DNA from: Begonia masoniana
Taxonomy: Eukaryota > Streptophyta > Magnoliopsida > Cucurbitales > Begoniaceae
Assembly (NCBI GenBank): GCA_022432975.1
Contig: CM039508.1
Location: forward strand, 44,295,646 to 44,359,645
Reading direction: 5' to 3'
Length of the DNA: 64,000 nt
Below the pieces are notes generated by a model that was not told the origin of the DNA, did not search any database, and saw only the letters and a list, made by a program, of their open reading frames with translations. This document shows, piece by piece, positions 1 through 12,015 of the stretch (position 1 is its first letter; each line of letters opens with the position of its first letter). A program made the translations under genes and the position numbers.

Positions 1-3000
1 CCTATGCTGTCTATCATTTGGAGCTGAATGCAAGGCATTGGTGGGATTCTCTTCAGAGCACTGTTAATGCAGAGACTATGACTTGGGATATGTTTAAGAC
101 TGCCTTCTTTGACAAGTACTTCAATAGGACCGTTCAGGCCGGCAAGAAGAAAGAATTCATGAACCTGCGGCAAACTGGCTCCGTGACGGATTATATATGC
201 AAATTCGATGCTTTGTCACGGTTTGCTCCCCGACTGGTTGAGAATGATGAAGACAAGATTTACCAATTTGTTCAAGGACTGAAGCCGAGTTTGTATGTGA
301 AGGTAAAGACTTCTGGGATACACAATATACCTTATGGCGAAGTGACGGCTAAGGCCCTGGAATTGGAGGAGGCTGAGATGACAGCTTATGCACAGCGTGA
401 ACAGCCAAGGAAGTTCACTAAGGAGACTCAACCACCACCACGGCAGAACAAGGGATGGCAACCCCAGCAGAACAGAAACCAGCAACAACAACAGCAAGGT
501 GTTAAGAGATCCTTCAATCCAAGTGATGACCAAGGAAGAGGAAAGCGACCTTCGGCTCCCCTATGTTCCAACTGTCAGAAGAATCACCATGGGGAGTGCA
601 AGCTGCACTCAGGCCGTTGCTATAGATGCGACAAGGTTGGACACATAGCCAGAGACTGCCCGATGCCATCAGACCCGAATCGAATTAGAGTTGCACCAAG
701 AGTCTATGCTATGATGGAGGATGAAGATGTTGAACCACACACGGTCATATCAGGTACCATTATGGTTTGTGGTTTTTCTGCTTATACACTTATTGATACG
801 GGAGCCACACACTCATTCATAGCAACCCTGTTTGTGTGTAAACATAAGTTAGAACTTTCGCCAGTTGATAAACCGTATAGAGTTATGTTACCATCAGGGA
901 AGTCTTTACATTCTGAGCAAATGTTGAAGGGTGATGTTTTGTCCTTAGGAGATAAGGAGCTATATGTAGAACTGATTATGATTGACATGAAAGGATATGA
1001 GATTATTTTAGGAATGGATTGGTTATTTAGGCATTATGCCACGATTAGTTGTAGGTCTGGCCTAGTTGATTTCCGACCCCCAAATGGAGATCGGTATACC
1101 TTCCAAGCTATTCCAAAGATGAGTAAGATACCAATCATATCCTCACTAGCGACTCAACGGTTACTGAAGAATGGTTGCTTGAGTTATCTAGCCAACATAA
1201 TGGATGTCCGAGTAAAGAATAAAGTGGAATTACAAGGTATTCCTACCGTACGAGAGTTTCCTGAAGCATTCTTGGACGACTTACCGGGACTACCACCCGA
1301 TAGAGAGGTAGAATTTGTGATTGATACATACCCCGGGGCATTACCTGTATCTAAGAATCCTTACCGAATGGCACCTGTTGAGTTAAAAGAATTAAAGGTC
1401 CAACTACAGGAATTAGTTGACAAGGGATTTATACGTTCTAGTAGTTCTCCCTGGGGTGCACCTGTCCTTTTCGTTAAAAAGAAAGACGGTTCTCTTAGAA
1501 TGTGTATAGACTACAGAGAACTGAATAAGTTGACAGTCAAGAATAAATATCCTTTACCCCGGATAGATGACCTGTTTGACCAACTACAAGGAGCTAAGGT
1601 ATTCTCAAAGATTGACTTACGTTCGGGTTATTACCAACTGAAGGTTAAGGAAGGAGATATACCAAAGACAGCCTTCAGAACCCGCTACGGACATTATGAA
1701 TTTCTTGTGATGTCATTTGGACTGACTAATGCGCCTGCCGCTTTCATGGACTTGATGAACCGAGTATTTCGTGAGTACCTGGATAAGTTTGTAATTGTGT
1801 TTATAGATGACATTTTAATATACTCACAGACTGAAACCGACCATGCAGAACATTTGAGAATAGTATTATCAACCTTAAAACAGTAGCAGCTTTATGCCAA
1901 ATTGTCCAAATGTGAATTTTGGCTGGATAAGGTCAACTTTTTAGGTCATGTCATTTCTGCTGAGGGCATATCAGTAGATCCAACTAAGGTTCAGGCCGTT
2001 AAGGATTGGCCACAGCCAAAGAATGTCAGTGAAGTTCGAAGTTTCCTTGGTCTGGCTGGCTACTATAGAAAGTTCATTAAAGGATTCTCTATGATAGCTA
2101 AACCTTTGACCAATTTAACCAAGAAGGACCTCAAGTACTTTTGGACCGAAGCTTGTGAAGATAGCTTCCAATCATTGAAACAGAAGTTAACGACAGCCCC
2201 GCTATTAACTCTCCCAACTGAAGAAGGAAAATTTAGTGTTTATTGTGACGCATCCAAGATTGGTTTGGGATGTGTTTTGATGCAAGAAGGTAAAGTTGTG
2301 GCGTATGCCTCTAGGCAGCTAAAAGGTTATGAACAGAATTACCCCACTCATGATTTAGAGCTAGCTGCTGTTGTCTTTGCATTAAAAATTTGGAGACACT
2401 ATCTGTATGGGCGGCAGTGTGAAGTATTTTCTGACCATAAGAGCTTGAAATATCTTTTCACTCAAAAGGAATTAAACATGAGACAGAGACGTTGGTTAGA
2501 ATTTGTAAAGGATTATGACTTCGAGATTAAGTATCACCCAGGTAAGGCTAATGCTGTAGCCGATGCTTTAAGCAGAATGTCAACAACAATGCGACCCGTG
2601 GTGTCAACCATGTCCATACCTCTAAGGATGGAGGTTCAGAAGTTTGGATTGGAGATAGTTCCTGAGCTGTCGAGTCTACTTGCTACTCTAACCATCCAAC
2701 CAACCATTTTGGATAAGATCAAGATGGCTCAGCAGGTGGATTCAGAGGAGAATAATAGTATGATGAGTAAGTTAAAAGATGCCTTCCCTGATTTTCGTCT
2801 CTCCAATGATAGTATTTTGAAATTCAGGAACCGATGGTACATTCCAAATGACAAGGAGTTGCGTGAGTTAATCTTGACCGAAGCTCATTCATCTTCCTTC
2901 TCTGTGCATCCTGGTAGCACCAAGATGTATCGAGATTTAAGGTTACATTATTGGTGGCCAAACATGAAGAGGGACGTGGCCAAGTTTGTAGAGTCATGTT

Positions 3001-4163
3001 TGGTATGCCAACAAGTTAAGGCAGAACATCAACGTCCAGGAGGTACCCTCCAGCCATTACCTATTCCCGAATGGAAGTGGGAAAATATTGCCATGGATTT
3101 CGTTGTAGGATTACCAAAGACAACCAAAGGTCTCGATAGTATTTGGGTCGTGATTGACAGGATGACAAAGTCAGCCCACTTTATACCGGTAAGAATGACC
3201 TTCTCAATGGACCAACTTGCTGAACTGTATGTTCAAGAGATTATCAGATTACATGGGATCCCTTTATCTATTGTCTCTGATCGTGACCCTAGATTCACCT
3301 CCCGATTCTGGAAAAGTTTACAAGGTACCTTAGGCACAAAGTTATCCTTCAGCACCGCTTTTCACCCGCAGACAGATGGACAATCCGAGAGGACCATTCA
3401 GATACTCGAGGATATGTTGAGAGCATGTGTGCTTGACTTTCAGACTACATGGAGTAGACACCTACCTCTGATTGAGTTTTCTTACAACAATAGTTACCAG
3501 TCCACCATTGGTATGGCACCCTATGAAGCTTTGTATGGCAGGAAATGTAGGTCACCTTTGTACTGGGATGAGGTTGGTGAAGCGAAGTTATTGGGCCCAG
3601 AGATTTTACAACAGATGTCAGACAAGATTACAGTCATTAGGAAAAGGATGTTAACTGCACAAAGCCGGCAGAAGAGTTATGCGGACCAAAGAAGAAGAGA
3701 TCTTGAATTTTCTGTTGGCGATGAAGTTTTCCTGAAGATTTCACCATTTAGAGGAGTCTTAAGATTTGGCAAGAAAGGGAAGCTTAACCCACGGTTCATT
3801 GGACCATTCATTGTTCTAGCAAAGATTGGTAACACAGCTTACAGATTGCAATTGCCCCCGTCATTGGAGAAAGTTCATAATGTTTTTCATGTGTCTATGC
3901 TAAGGAAATGCATACGTGATCCAGCGCATGTTGTTGTGCCATCAGAAATCGAGATTGAGCCGACTTTAGAGTATGAAGAAAAACCAGTGCAAATTTTGGA
4001 CTCTGCAGTGAAAACTCTAAGGAATAAAGAAATCCCATTGGTGAAAGTCTTATGGACAAATCATGGTGTTGAGGAAGCCACTTGGGAGCGGCAGCAAGAT
4101 ATGTTGGACAAGTATCCAAACCTTTTCGCTCGACCAATTTTCGAGGACGAAAATTTTGTTTAA
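1..4163 (+). pseudogene. gag-pol polyprotein of element 1, one in-frame stop
   Basis: The frame is open from the window edge (the true start is upstream) to a TAG at 1884-1886, then continues in the same frame from 1887 to TAA at 4161-4163. Domains in order: gag core (about nt 40-390); CCHC zinc knuckle [14 protein letters not shown] near 620-660; protease with DTGA near 800; reverse transcriptase with FIDD near 1800; RNase H with YCDAS near 2240; integrase with an HHCC zinc site near 2890-3010 and a D,D,E core through 3100-3400; chromodomain near 3960-4130 (VKVLW, EEATWE). The stop falls between RT and RNase H, at a position where element 3 reads His ([10 protein letters not shown] against LKQ*QLYAKL). 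The element cannot make full-length Pol without readthrough but is otherwise well preserved. Confidence 0.93.
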
Positions 4164-4174
4164 GGAGGGGTGGA
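4163..4174 (+). other. polypurine tract of element 1
   Basis: A purine-rich run (AGGAGGGGTGGA) lies directly before the TG of the 3' LTR and just after the pol stop. This is the expected position for the plus-strand primer in an LTR retrotransposon. Confidence 0.8.
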
Positions 4175-6716
4175 TGTAACACCCGACATTTCGGCCAGGT
4201 GATTTTCTGACCATTTTATTTATCACCCTTTTATTTAACCTTTATGATTTAAATTTGATGTTAAGACAAATTTATTACAAGTTGAGTAAAACTAGGTTGG
4301 GTGGCAGAATTGTAATTAAGATTGATGGATTAAGTATAAATAGAAAAAGGAAACCTTAAATCTCATTTAAACCTCACTGTAGCCGACACCCCTTCTCTCG
4401 GCGATTTCTTCTCTCCCGAGCTCCTGCTCTCTGTTACCGGCGTTCTCCCTCACTGACGACTATTTTCAGCCTGCATTTTCTCTGCAAGTTCGTACCCGAG
4501 GTATGCAATAGACAATGTAGCTATCTGTTAGTTTATCAGCTCTGTTTTCAGCTCAGCATCTGAACTTGGAGTTTATCAATGGCCATGCCGTTTTAGAACA
4601 TTTTAGAATCCGAGAGTAGTAATGTCAACCCGAATAGATTCTGGTCATTTTAAGTAACCTAACTCAGATTTAATCAATAGTAGAACCTCTTTGTTCTATT
4701 TTGGATTTCAGATTCTGCACAGAGCTTTAGACTAAGGATTCGGAGATGACTCTAGCTATTAGATTCTAGGATGACCTATGATTAGAACTTTTAGGATTTT
4801 ATTTAACTACTGTAATGTGGAATGTGTTAGGTGAAGAAGTTGAAGAGAAAGTGATCCAAGTTGCTAAGGAATCCAGGTAAGTGAATGTATTAAGTTTCCG
4901 GCCAATAGGGCCCTACATCAAAGGATTAAGTTAGATTTAGTGAACATTGTCTGCTATATGTTTGATGAAATGTCGATGGATATGGTTCTGTTATTCTCAT
5001 GTACTCCCCTGTCTTAGTTCGATGATTAAGTGCATTTATGTTATGCATCATGTTTTACTTCTCAAGCATATGAAAATGTTTTGAAATATGTTTTCTCATG
5101 AATAAGGTAAGAAGATAAAACTTATGCAACGTGGTTAAGTGAGGGTTGGGGGTGGTTCGGCGTATGTCACAGTCCGCAGTAGGACATATGAATACGACCC
5201 GCAGTAGGGACCATGATCAAACTCACTGTCGAACCCCCTTTACCGGCACAAATCCTCCCTTAAACCACATAATGTAATGAAGAATATGAATGATGAAAGG
5301 AATGATGAATATGAGCATGTCTACGAATGATGATTATGAACAATGAATACGAGATACGATTATGAATGATGATTAAGATAAGTACATGAAAAGAAAAGAC
5401 TTATGAGCATGTTTTTCTCCAAGTTATGCATTCATGAACTCATAATAGTTTGCATTCCTTACTAAGCCTTAGGCTTACAGTTACACCTTATGATGTAGGT
5501 GAAGAAATATCAGGTGAGGAATTCAAAGTTGATGAAAATGTCTAAGCTAGGTTGCTGGAGGTGTTCAGGGGCAGTTCTGTGGCTGGATGGCAAATGAGTA
5601 ACCCTGATTAACGTTTTATGATTTAAGGATGTTTATAAGTTCTGAAGTTTAAGTAGTAATGTTTATGATTATGGAAGTCTAAGTATGATGACTTTACTTT
5701 CGAATTATTGAGTTCTGAGTTTGTCTGGTATGAGTACTGAATCTGAGGATATCTATGAGGATATGAAATGAATTATTAAGTCTTTCGCTGTATGAGTTCT
5801 AGTAAGTTTATGGTTCATTCCGCTTGAGTCCTGGTTATTAAGATTGAGGCTATGAAGTTTATGTTATCTAAAATCTAAGTCTGAGAAAAGCCAGGATGTC
5901 TTCTGCCGAGGGACGCTGGAGGAAAAATGGTTGTCTTCCGGCTGACGTCATCGGAAGAGGAGAATTGTTGTCTTCCGGCTGACGTCATCGGCAGGAGAAG
6001 TGTGATAGAAGTTGTATGAGTTTGCCTTCCGGCTGACGTCATCGGAAGGGGAAAAATGGTTGTCTTCCGGCTGACGTCATCGGAAGGGGAAAAATGGTTG
6101 TCTTCCGGCTGACGTCATCGGAAGAGGAGAATTGTTGTCTTCCGGCTGACGTTATCGGCAGGAGAAATGTGATGGAAGTTGTATGGGTTTGCCTTCCGGC
6201 TGACGTCATCGGAAGAGGAAAATGGTTGTCTCCCGGCTGACGTCATCGGAAGAAGAAAACGCTATTTTGTCGTCTAGTGACCGGTAGAGGTAGTGTAATT
6301 CTCTACCGGAAGACAAAGATGTTATTTTGTCGCCTAGTGACCGGTATAGGTAGTGTAATTCTCTACCGGAAGAAGTATATCACACGAGTAAATTTAATGA
6401 AGCACGAGAGAGTCACGTGTCCACCAGTAGATGTCCCCTACCGGATGAGGTTTTAATGAACACGAGAGCTGCACGTGTTCATCGGTAGATGTCCACCACC
6501 GAGCGAGTTTTAATGGGTCACGTGTTAAGCTCATGCTCACCGGAAGATGTGAACTCTAAGCTTGTCGTTTAGCGATTGGCTGAAGTGCTTGCATGGCTCG
6601 CCGGCAGATGCTATGCACTTCATTAAAGTTACGTTTTCAAAAAAAAAGAGTACAAAAATGAATTTAAGTTTAAGTAAGGTCAAGAATTTCGTGACGGTCC
6701 TCCTCGGGTCGTTACA
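4175..6716 (+). mobile_element. 3' LTR of element 1 (2542 bp)
   Basis: Starts TGTAACACCCGACATTTCGG and ends GGGTCGTTACA. The same start is found in reverse complement at the solo LTR 59666-62058, which confirms the boundary and shows a second copy of this family. It contains no convincing gene. A GAC/CATATG-rich section near 5160-5240 is shared with the solo LTR. An array of TGACGTCA repeats fills 5895-6258. Confidence 0.92.
5895..6258 (+). promoter_or_regulatory. tandem TGACGTCA repeat array in the element 1 LTR
   Basis: Eight units of roughly 37-60 bp each contain CTTCCGGCTGACGTCATCGG or a close variant. Seven carry the perfect palindrome TGACGTCA and one reads TGACGTTA. TGACGTCA is the classical CRE/C-box type site bound by plant bZIP factors (TGA, HY5 classes), so the array may act as an LTR enhancer. 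The repeats are seen directly; the regulatory role is inference. Confidence 0.6.
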
Positions 6717-7803
6717 TATGCAGTAGCATCACATATAGAAATCATACCAGTAATTGCCGCGTGCTGATCAGCATCATCAACATCCTCCATCATGGAAAAC
6801 ACTCTAGGTACGGCCAGGTTTGGTCTCGTGTCGGGTATCGGGCAATCCCGAACAAGATGGCCGCTCTTGCCACATCGGAAACATTGGCCAGTAGCAAGTC
6901 TGCATTCTCCTTTGTGAGACTTCTGGCACCGAGGGCATACTAAAGATAGAGGAGCCCCCATTGGTCTCTTTCCTTTATCTTGATAAAGGGTGGCTTCATT
7001 GGGCCTTTTAATGCCTCTGTTTTGTTGCTGTTGAGGTTGCAGGTTTTGACCCCTTGGTTGCTGTTGTTGCTGCTGAGGAATATTTCGAATAACCCCTCTT
7101 GTTGAATCCCTCTGTCTCTGAGACTTCACTTCTAAGGCCTTTAGCTGATAGGCTTTGGCCACCACCTTCGTGTATGGTGCTTCATCAAACCCCCTGTTGT
7201 GATTCCACGTAAAAGGTCCAGTTTTAAACCTTGAATAAACTGGTGCACCTTATTCTCATCGGTGGCCACCAGGTGTGTTGCATATCAAGATAATGACTCA
7301 AATTTTTGAACATATTCAGCCACTGTTCCAAATTGCCGCAGTCGGGAAAATTTCAGTAATTTCTCCTTCCTCACTCCACGGTCAAAGTACTTCTCGTAGA
7401 AGATTACCTTGAATCCTTCCCAACTTAATGCCACTGTAGTCGACTGCACTGTGTCCCACCAAAATCCAGTACTTTCGGTGAGATAAAATGTGGCACAAAT
7501 AACTTTCTTGTTGTCTTCTACTTCTGCATAACTGAACATCTTTTCCATTGTTTGAATCCAGGTTTCAGCACGGGTCGGGTCTGTAGACAGTTCATCAAAC
7601 GAAGGCGGCTGGAGTCTTCTGAATCTATCTCCACTGTTGTCTCGCGGTGTATTATCACGATTGTTATTTTCATGGTTATTGTTTCTATCATCTTCTCTGG
7701 CCATCATGCGTTCAACCATGCGTGACTGTGTACCCACCAGTTCGGTTAGTCTGTCAATGGCCCGAGAACTTTCACTAGACTCTTCCTGATGCCCTCTCAC
7801 CAT
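6717..7803 (-). pseudogene. gag of element 2, broken and cut by element 1
   Basis: Read on the minus strand from the ATG at 7803. The N-terminus (MVRGHQEE...) and gag core (FWWDTVQST, EKYFDRGVRKEK) closely match the gag of element 3. An in-frame TGA at 7285-7287 replaces the Arg codon CGA of element 3, a C-to-T change at a CpG. A frameshift follows near 7190, where the gag continues in another frame (MVAKAYQLK...) through a CCHC knuckle CFRCGKSGHLVRDC. The reading stops just before the protease at 6717, where element 1 is inserted. The rest of pol and the 3' LTR should lie left of the window beyond element 1. Confidence 0.9.
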
Positions 7804-7946
7804 TTCTAAGAAACCCTATAAACAAAATAACCTAATTTAACAACAGAACTTTTACAGAAATTCAAACACTTACAGTTGGTGGAGCGATCTCACGTGGCGG
7901 GTTGCGCAGTCAGACACTTCACAGAATCGGTTTTAAAACCTTGTCT

Positions 7947-7957
7947 CTCTGATACCA
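7947..7957 (-). other. primer binding site of element 2
   Basis: On the minus strand, TGGTATCAGAG lies a few bases downstream of the 5' LTR. It is complementary to the 3' end of plant initiator Met-tRNA and is identical to the sites of element 3 and the 46-59 kb array. Confidence 0.85.
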
Positions 7958-7961
7958 CAAC

Positions 7962-10570
7962 CGTGACAGCCCAAAACCGGAACCCGATCGGGGTCCGAGA
8001 TCGGAGCCATCACTCCGGGACAGTGGACGAAAAAAAACGGTGATTATTTTTTTTGAACTTAATACTTTTAAACTGTGGGCAGACAGAATTGCAGAAAACA
8101 GAAAGACAGAAAACATTACCGACTGAACTTTTAAAACTTTAACGGAGAGGGAGAAAACTACAGTGAATAACAGAAAACATTTGCAGGGAGAGAGAGTTCT
8201 CTGGAGTTGAAAGCAAAACAAGTTTCAATATTTGATTGCAGAAGAAAACCGAAAAGCAGGAAGAGTGACAGAAGAAAAGAGGGAAAAACAGATACAGAAT
8301 TGGGTGGCAAAATGAAGAAACAGAATTAAACAGGAAAAATGGGCGGAAGAAGCAATTTAACACTGGGCAGAAGGTGTCGAATAAGACAAAACAGATGACG
8401 TCAGGCGGTAGATGTAAATGCAAAGGCAGAAACGGAGATGACGTCAATCGGCAGATGCAGAGTAAAACTGGGCGGAAGACTCAGATGACGTCAGCCGAAA
8501 GAGAAGATGACGTCAAACGGAAGATGCAAGCAAGAGATGAAACCGGTAGAAGGTGATGGCGTCAGCCGGAAGATGGATGACGTCAACCGGTAGATGAAGT
8601 TTAAAACAGACGAAATTTGCATTTTTCACCGATGGATTGAATAAAACAAAATAGATGACGTCATCGGAAGATGTGATGAAGTCATCGGCAGATGTAGACA
8701 GCAGATGGCAATCAGAATGTATGATGACGTCATCGGAAGATGTGATGACATCATTTGCAGATATAGACAATAAACGAAATCGGCAGGAGGAAAATCTATG
8801 GCAAATTCACAGTTTGGCGGTGAATGTGAATAAGACAAAACATGTACAGTATCTATCGGTAGATGAAGTTTAGACTTAGACTCAGAAAATGGTAACAGGC
8901 ATCGGCAGGAGTAAAAACACAAGGAAAAAAAAACATTACTTACCGGTGGATGTAGGCAAAATGCCCACCGGTAGATGGAATCGGAAGACATAGTTTTAAA
9001 GGCAGAATTGCAACTTTTGACAGAAAGACATACCAACTGATAACTTCAAACAGAAGGCATAAAGGCTTCAAACCTTCAAACCCGACTCTAAACACAGTTT
9101 TAAAACATGCACGGAAACATGACAGAAGATTGAAAACCTATCAGGAGATCAAGAAAGCAACTATGTGGACTACTCCAAAACCAAAGACAATCCATACACA
9201 GATTATCAGAGAATTTCCCAAACAGATTTCCAGAATACTTTGGAATACATACTTAACTGTCAAGTACAGTGGTTTTAAACATTGAAACAGAATCTATATA
9301 TTGTTTCAAAATTTTTGAAACCGTGCAAGACTTGACATATATTTACAGAAACTCCCAAAACAGAAGTTTTCTACAGGGCTATTGACACAAAACCAGAATT
9401 TCATAGAAACTTTACAATACAGACAATATTTTAAAACTTGAACCTCAGAACAGGATTGTGTTTAACTGCAGCAGCCGCCCTGTGAACTCGATCCACCAGC
9501 TACATCAGATCGTCATTTTGAGGAACAAAGTCCTCGGGTTCAGTTTCAGTACCTACATCAGAGAGTTCACCTATGAGTCTAAAACTCAGTAAGAACATAT
9601 AAGTGCAGTGATACTGGATGCCATGCATGCGGTTTTTCAGAAATACAGTGACAGAACAGAACAGAATATTATGTTTCAGTGGCAGAGGGGTATAAGTGGG
9701 GCTTATAGGGGAACTGGCAATTCATAGGGTGCACTATCAGGCACAGCAGATTTTCAGACTCCCAGGGAGGGATAAAACCAGAGGGTCCTTGCTAGGGACA
9801 ATTTATTTTCAGATTCCCATGGAGGGACAAAACCAGAGGGCCAGTCCCCGTCCCGCACTTAACCAATACATTACAGACAGTCAGATTTTATCTTGTTTAG
9901 TTTCAAACGGTGTACAGAAAACAGTTTTGCATGAGCTTTCAGAAAATCGTGTATGCATGAACATTCACAGTGCTTACATTTAATACAGTAAACAACAGGA
10001 ATAACAGAATATACAGTGAAGCAGAACTATGACATTTCAGAACATAAACTATACTCTTTCTACCCAGAACAACCTGACAGAACAGAAAACCTAGTACCTC
10101 CGAGATGTAGGGCCATAAGGGCCAACCTACGGGTATGAACTTACCTGTTTTCCTCGATGCAGTTAGCTGGAAAGTCTCGGAATAGACAGATCTTTGCTGA
10201 AGGAAACAGAAGAATGCAGGAGAAACAAAGTGTGGAACTTTGTTTCAATCGCCAGGAAGAGAGCAAACAAAGAAAGAAGAGAAGAAGCAGAGAAGTGAAG
10301 AGGGTTTCACGTAGGAGGAAGAACTTAGCTTCTTCATCAAGTCGCCAGATGTCACTCAGCCATTGGCTATCTCCCACCAACCATAACTTCTCTCCAAATT
10401 ACTCTTCCATGCATTTTAAACTTAGTGTTTAGTTTAGTTACACATTAGTTCGGTTCTCCCCTCACTAAATGCTCCAAAATTTACAATAAAGTAGTTATTG
10501 TAATTATGACAATTTAATTCCATACAATAATTCAACAGATTATTACATGGCCAAAATGCTGGGTGTTACA
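7962..10570 (-). mobile_element. 5' LTR of element 2 (2609 bp, minus orientation)
   Basis: On the minus strand the LTR starts TGTAACACCC at 10570 and runs to 7962, where the canonical terminal CA is mutated to CG. It is the same family as the element 3 LTRs (shared start, shared terminal segment with CCCCGATCGGG, shared PBS spacing). No gene is apparent inside; the short ORFs here are not conserved as coding frames. Bases 10571-10575 (AAATA) would be one copy of its target duplication; the other is outside the window. Confidence 0.9.
8394..8760 (-). promoter_or_regulatory. dispersed TGACGTCA motifs in the element 2 LTR
   Basis: About ten variants of GATGACGTCA(T/G/A)(C)CGG occur here, seven with the exact palindrome TGACGTCA. 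Others read GACATC, AAGTC or GGCGTC. The same motif clusters in the LTRs of elements 1 and 3. A bZIP-type enhancer role is inferred, not shown. Confidence 0.5.
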
Positions 10571-11180
10571 AAATAAACCTGGAAAAATTCTTGGCTAACT
10601 CAGCTAAATATTTGAGCCAATTGAACCATTAAGTTGATTGAGTTGAGTCACACTTGAACAAGTCTAGAAAAAGTTGATCATAACTCAGTTTGTGATGAGC
10701 CAAAAAAGCTATCATAAGTCTAACAATGTCACTCCGAGCGGAATATTTGTAAATTTCGAATCATTATTTTTTATATATTTTTTATTAATGTTAAGATAAA
10801 AAATAACCAAAAATAATATTTTTTTTTCATATATAAGAACTCTTACAATAAGATTCGACCGTAAACCTCTCTCGTTTCCGACACTGAAATCGTCGAGGAG
10901 TAAGTGACGCTGCCCATGCAGGTACTCTCTCTCTCTCTCTCTCTATGGAGAAGATGAAAATACGTAGATGCATACAAGAACCTTAGAACAGCTGACAATA
11001 AAGCATCAGTATGTGTATTAGTACTTGCAATTTCATCTGGTTTATCAACAACTATTACTATTTCTCTTTGTACCAATCAATATTTTGTTAATAACTCACA
11101 GTACATGTCTCCCTAAAGGCAAACTAGATATGGAGTTGAAACTTGAACATAAGTAAATGAGAGTTTCTCTTTTTGTGCAG
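10571..11180. repeat. host intergenic remnant, duplicated at 28650-28930; includes a (CT)10 run
   Basis: From 10577 to about 10850 this segment matches 28660-28930, which precedes PPR pseudogene 2, so it is the edge of another copy of the receptor/PPR block. From 10851 the sequence departs and leads into the MSRB remnant. A (CT)10 microsatellite occupies 10925-10944. No intact gene is seen. Confidence 0.7.
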
Positions 11181-11702
11181 CTTCAGGTTCTTCTGACTAA
11201 AAATCTCTGAGTGAGGAGGATTGGAAGAAACGACTCACAAATGAGCAGTTTTACATTACTCGTCAAAAAGGAATTGAATAAGTTTGAAACACTAAAACAC
11301 CCGGAATTTACCATTGCATTTGTTGTGACACACCCATGTTTGAGTAAGCTTCGATCTCTCCCAAAACTAGAAATTTCAAAAAAATTACAAACTTGTCGAT
11401 ACAATCTGTTGCTTCAGATCATTGACCATGTTTGACAGTGGAAATGGTTGGCCGTCGTATTATCAACCAATTGGTAACAACATGAAGTCCAAGTTAGACA
11501 TGTCGATTATTTTCATGCCTCGGGAGGAAGTTCTGTGCTCTGTTTGTGATGCTCATTTGGGGCTTGTATTCAACGACAGGTATGCATTAATAGATACTCA
11601 TTTCTAGTATTGATCTCCTCTTTCCTTTTTGACTTCCAATCCTTGATACTCTCATCTTGGTGATTTTTTTGCAGTGAATCTCTAAAACTCCAATCAGAGT
11701 GA
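11181..11702 (+). pseudogene. MSRB: methionine sulfoxide reductase B remnant
   Basis: Three exon-like pieces with plausible splice sites match MsrB, which reduces methionine-R-sulfoxide in proteins. Piece 1 (11181-11343) encodes SEEDWKKRLTNEQFYITRQK, then NTKTPGIYHCICCDTPMF in a shifted frame, including one CxxC zinc pair; a segment between them (normally around EYW) is missing. Piece 2 (11418-11579) encodes FDSGNGWPSYYQPIGNN and CSVCDAHLG with the second CxxC pair. Piece 3 (11675-11702) encodes SESLKLQSE and a stop. The stretch normally joining pieces 2 and 3, which holds the catalytic Cys of the RYCxN motif, is absent. The frame breaks and the lost catalytic residue indicate a dead gene. 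Family identity is strong; plastid or cytosolic class cannot be judged. Confidence 0.85.
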
Positions 11703-12015
11703 TCTGTAGTACAGGTGAAAAGAGTTCTCTCGATTCTTATGTTTTCAATGTATAAAACCTAGATATATTGAAATAGTAGAGATTTATATAAACAATGATA
11801 AGTTTCCTAGATTGATCAGAATTTTTTGTAAAAGGGCACTTGATGGAATGGAAAACAATTTATCCTGCCAATCTTAGCTGATTTAAGCTCGCAAGTTTGC
11901 TTAATTTTTATGCTATTTCACAATTAGTGTTGGCTTGTTCTGAAAAATAAGTTTATGAGCTGAGGGTTATTGGTTCATAAGTAAAAGCATAAACATGTAG
12001 CCTTCTTCCCCATGA
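11703..12015. other. intergenic, no feature recognised
   Basis: AT-rich sequence between the MSRB remnant and the 3' end of receptor-kinase copy E. It resembles the 3' flanks of the other kinase copies in places (for example around the words for TTTCCTAGATTGATC) but holds no gene I can support. Confidence 0.4.

Larger units (their letters stand above)
1..6716 (+). mobile_element. Ty3/gypsy chromovirus (Tekay/Del type), element 1, 5' truncated by window edge
   Basis: An LTR retrotransposon on the plus strand, seen from within gag to the end of its 3' LTR. Gag, protease, RT, RNase H, integrase and chromodomain occur in that order, followed by a purine tract and an LTR starting TGTAACACCC and ending CGTTACA. 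Its 5' LTR lies left of the window. The base after the LTR (6717) is directly in the gag of element 2 on the opposite strand, so element 1 is nested in element 2. The expected 5-bp target copy on this side is TATGC (6717-6721). The Tekay/Del assignment rests on the integrase-chromodomain arrangement and the long LTR, and is family-level inference. Confidence 0.93.

Noticed and set aside
5895..6258. Regularly spaced short repeats that could suggest a CRISPR array
   Set aside because: The units are contiguous near-identical repeats without unique spacers, inside a plant LTR, with no cas genes.
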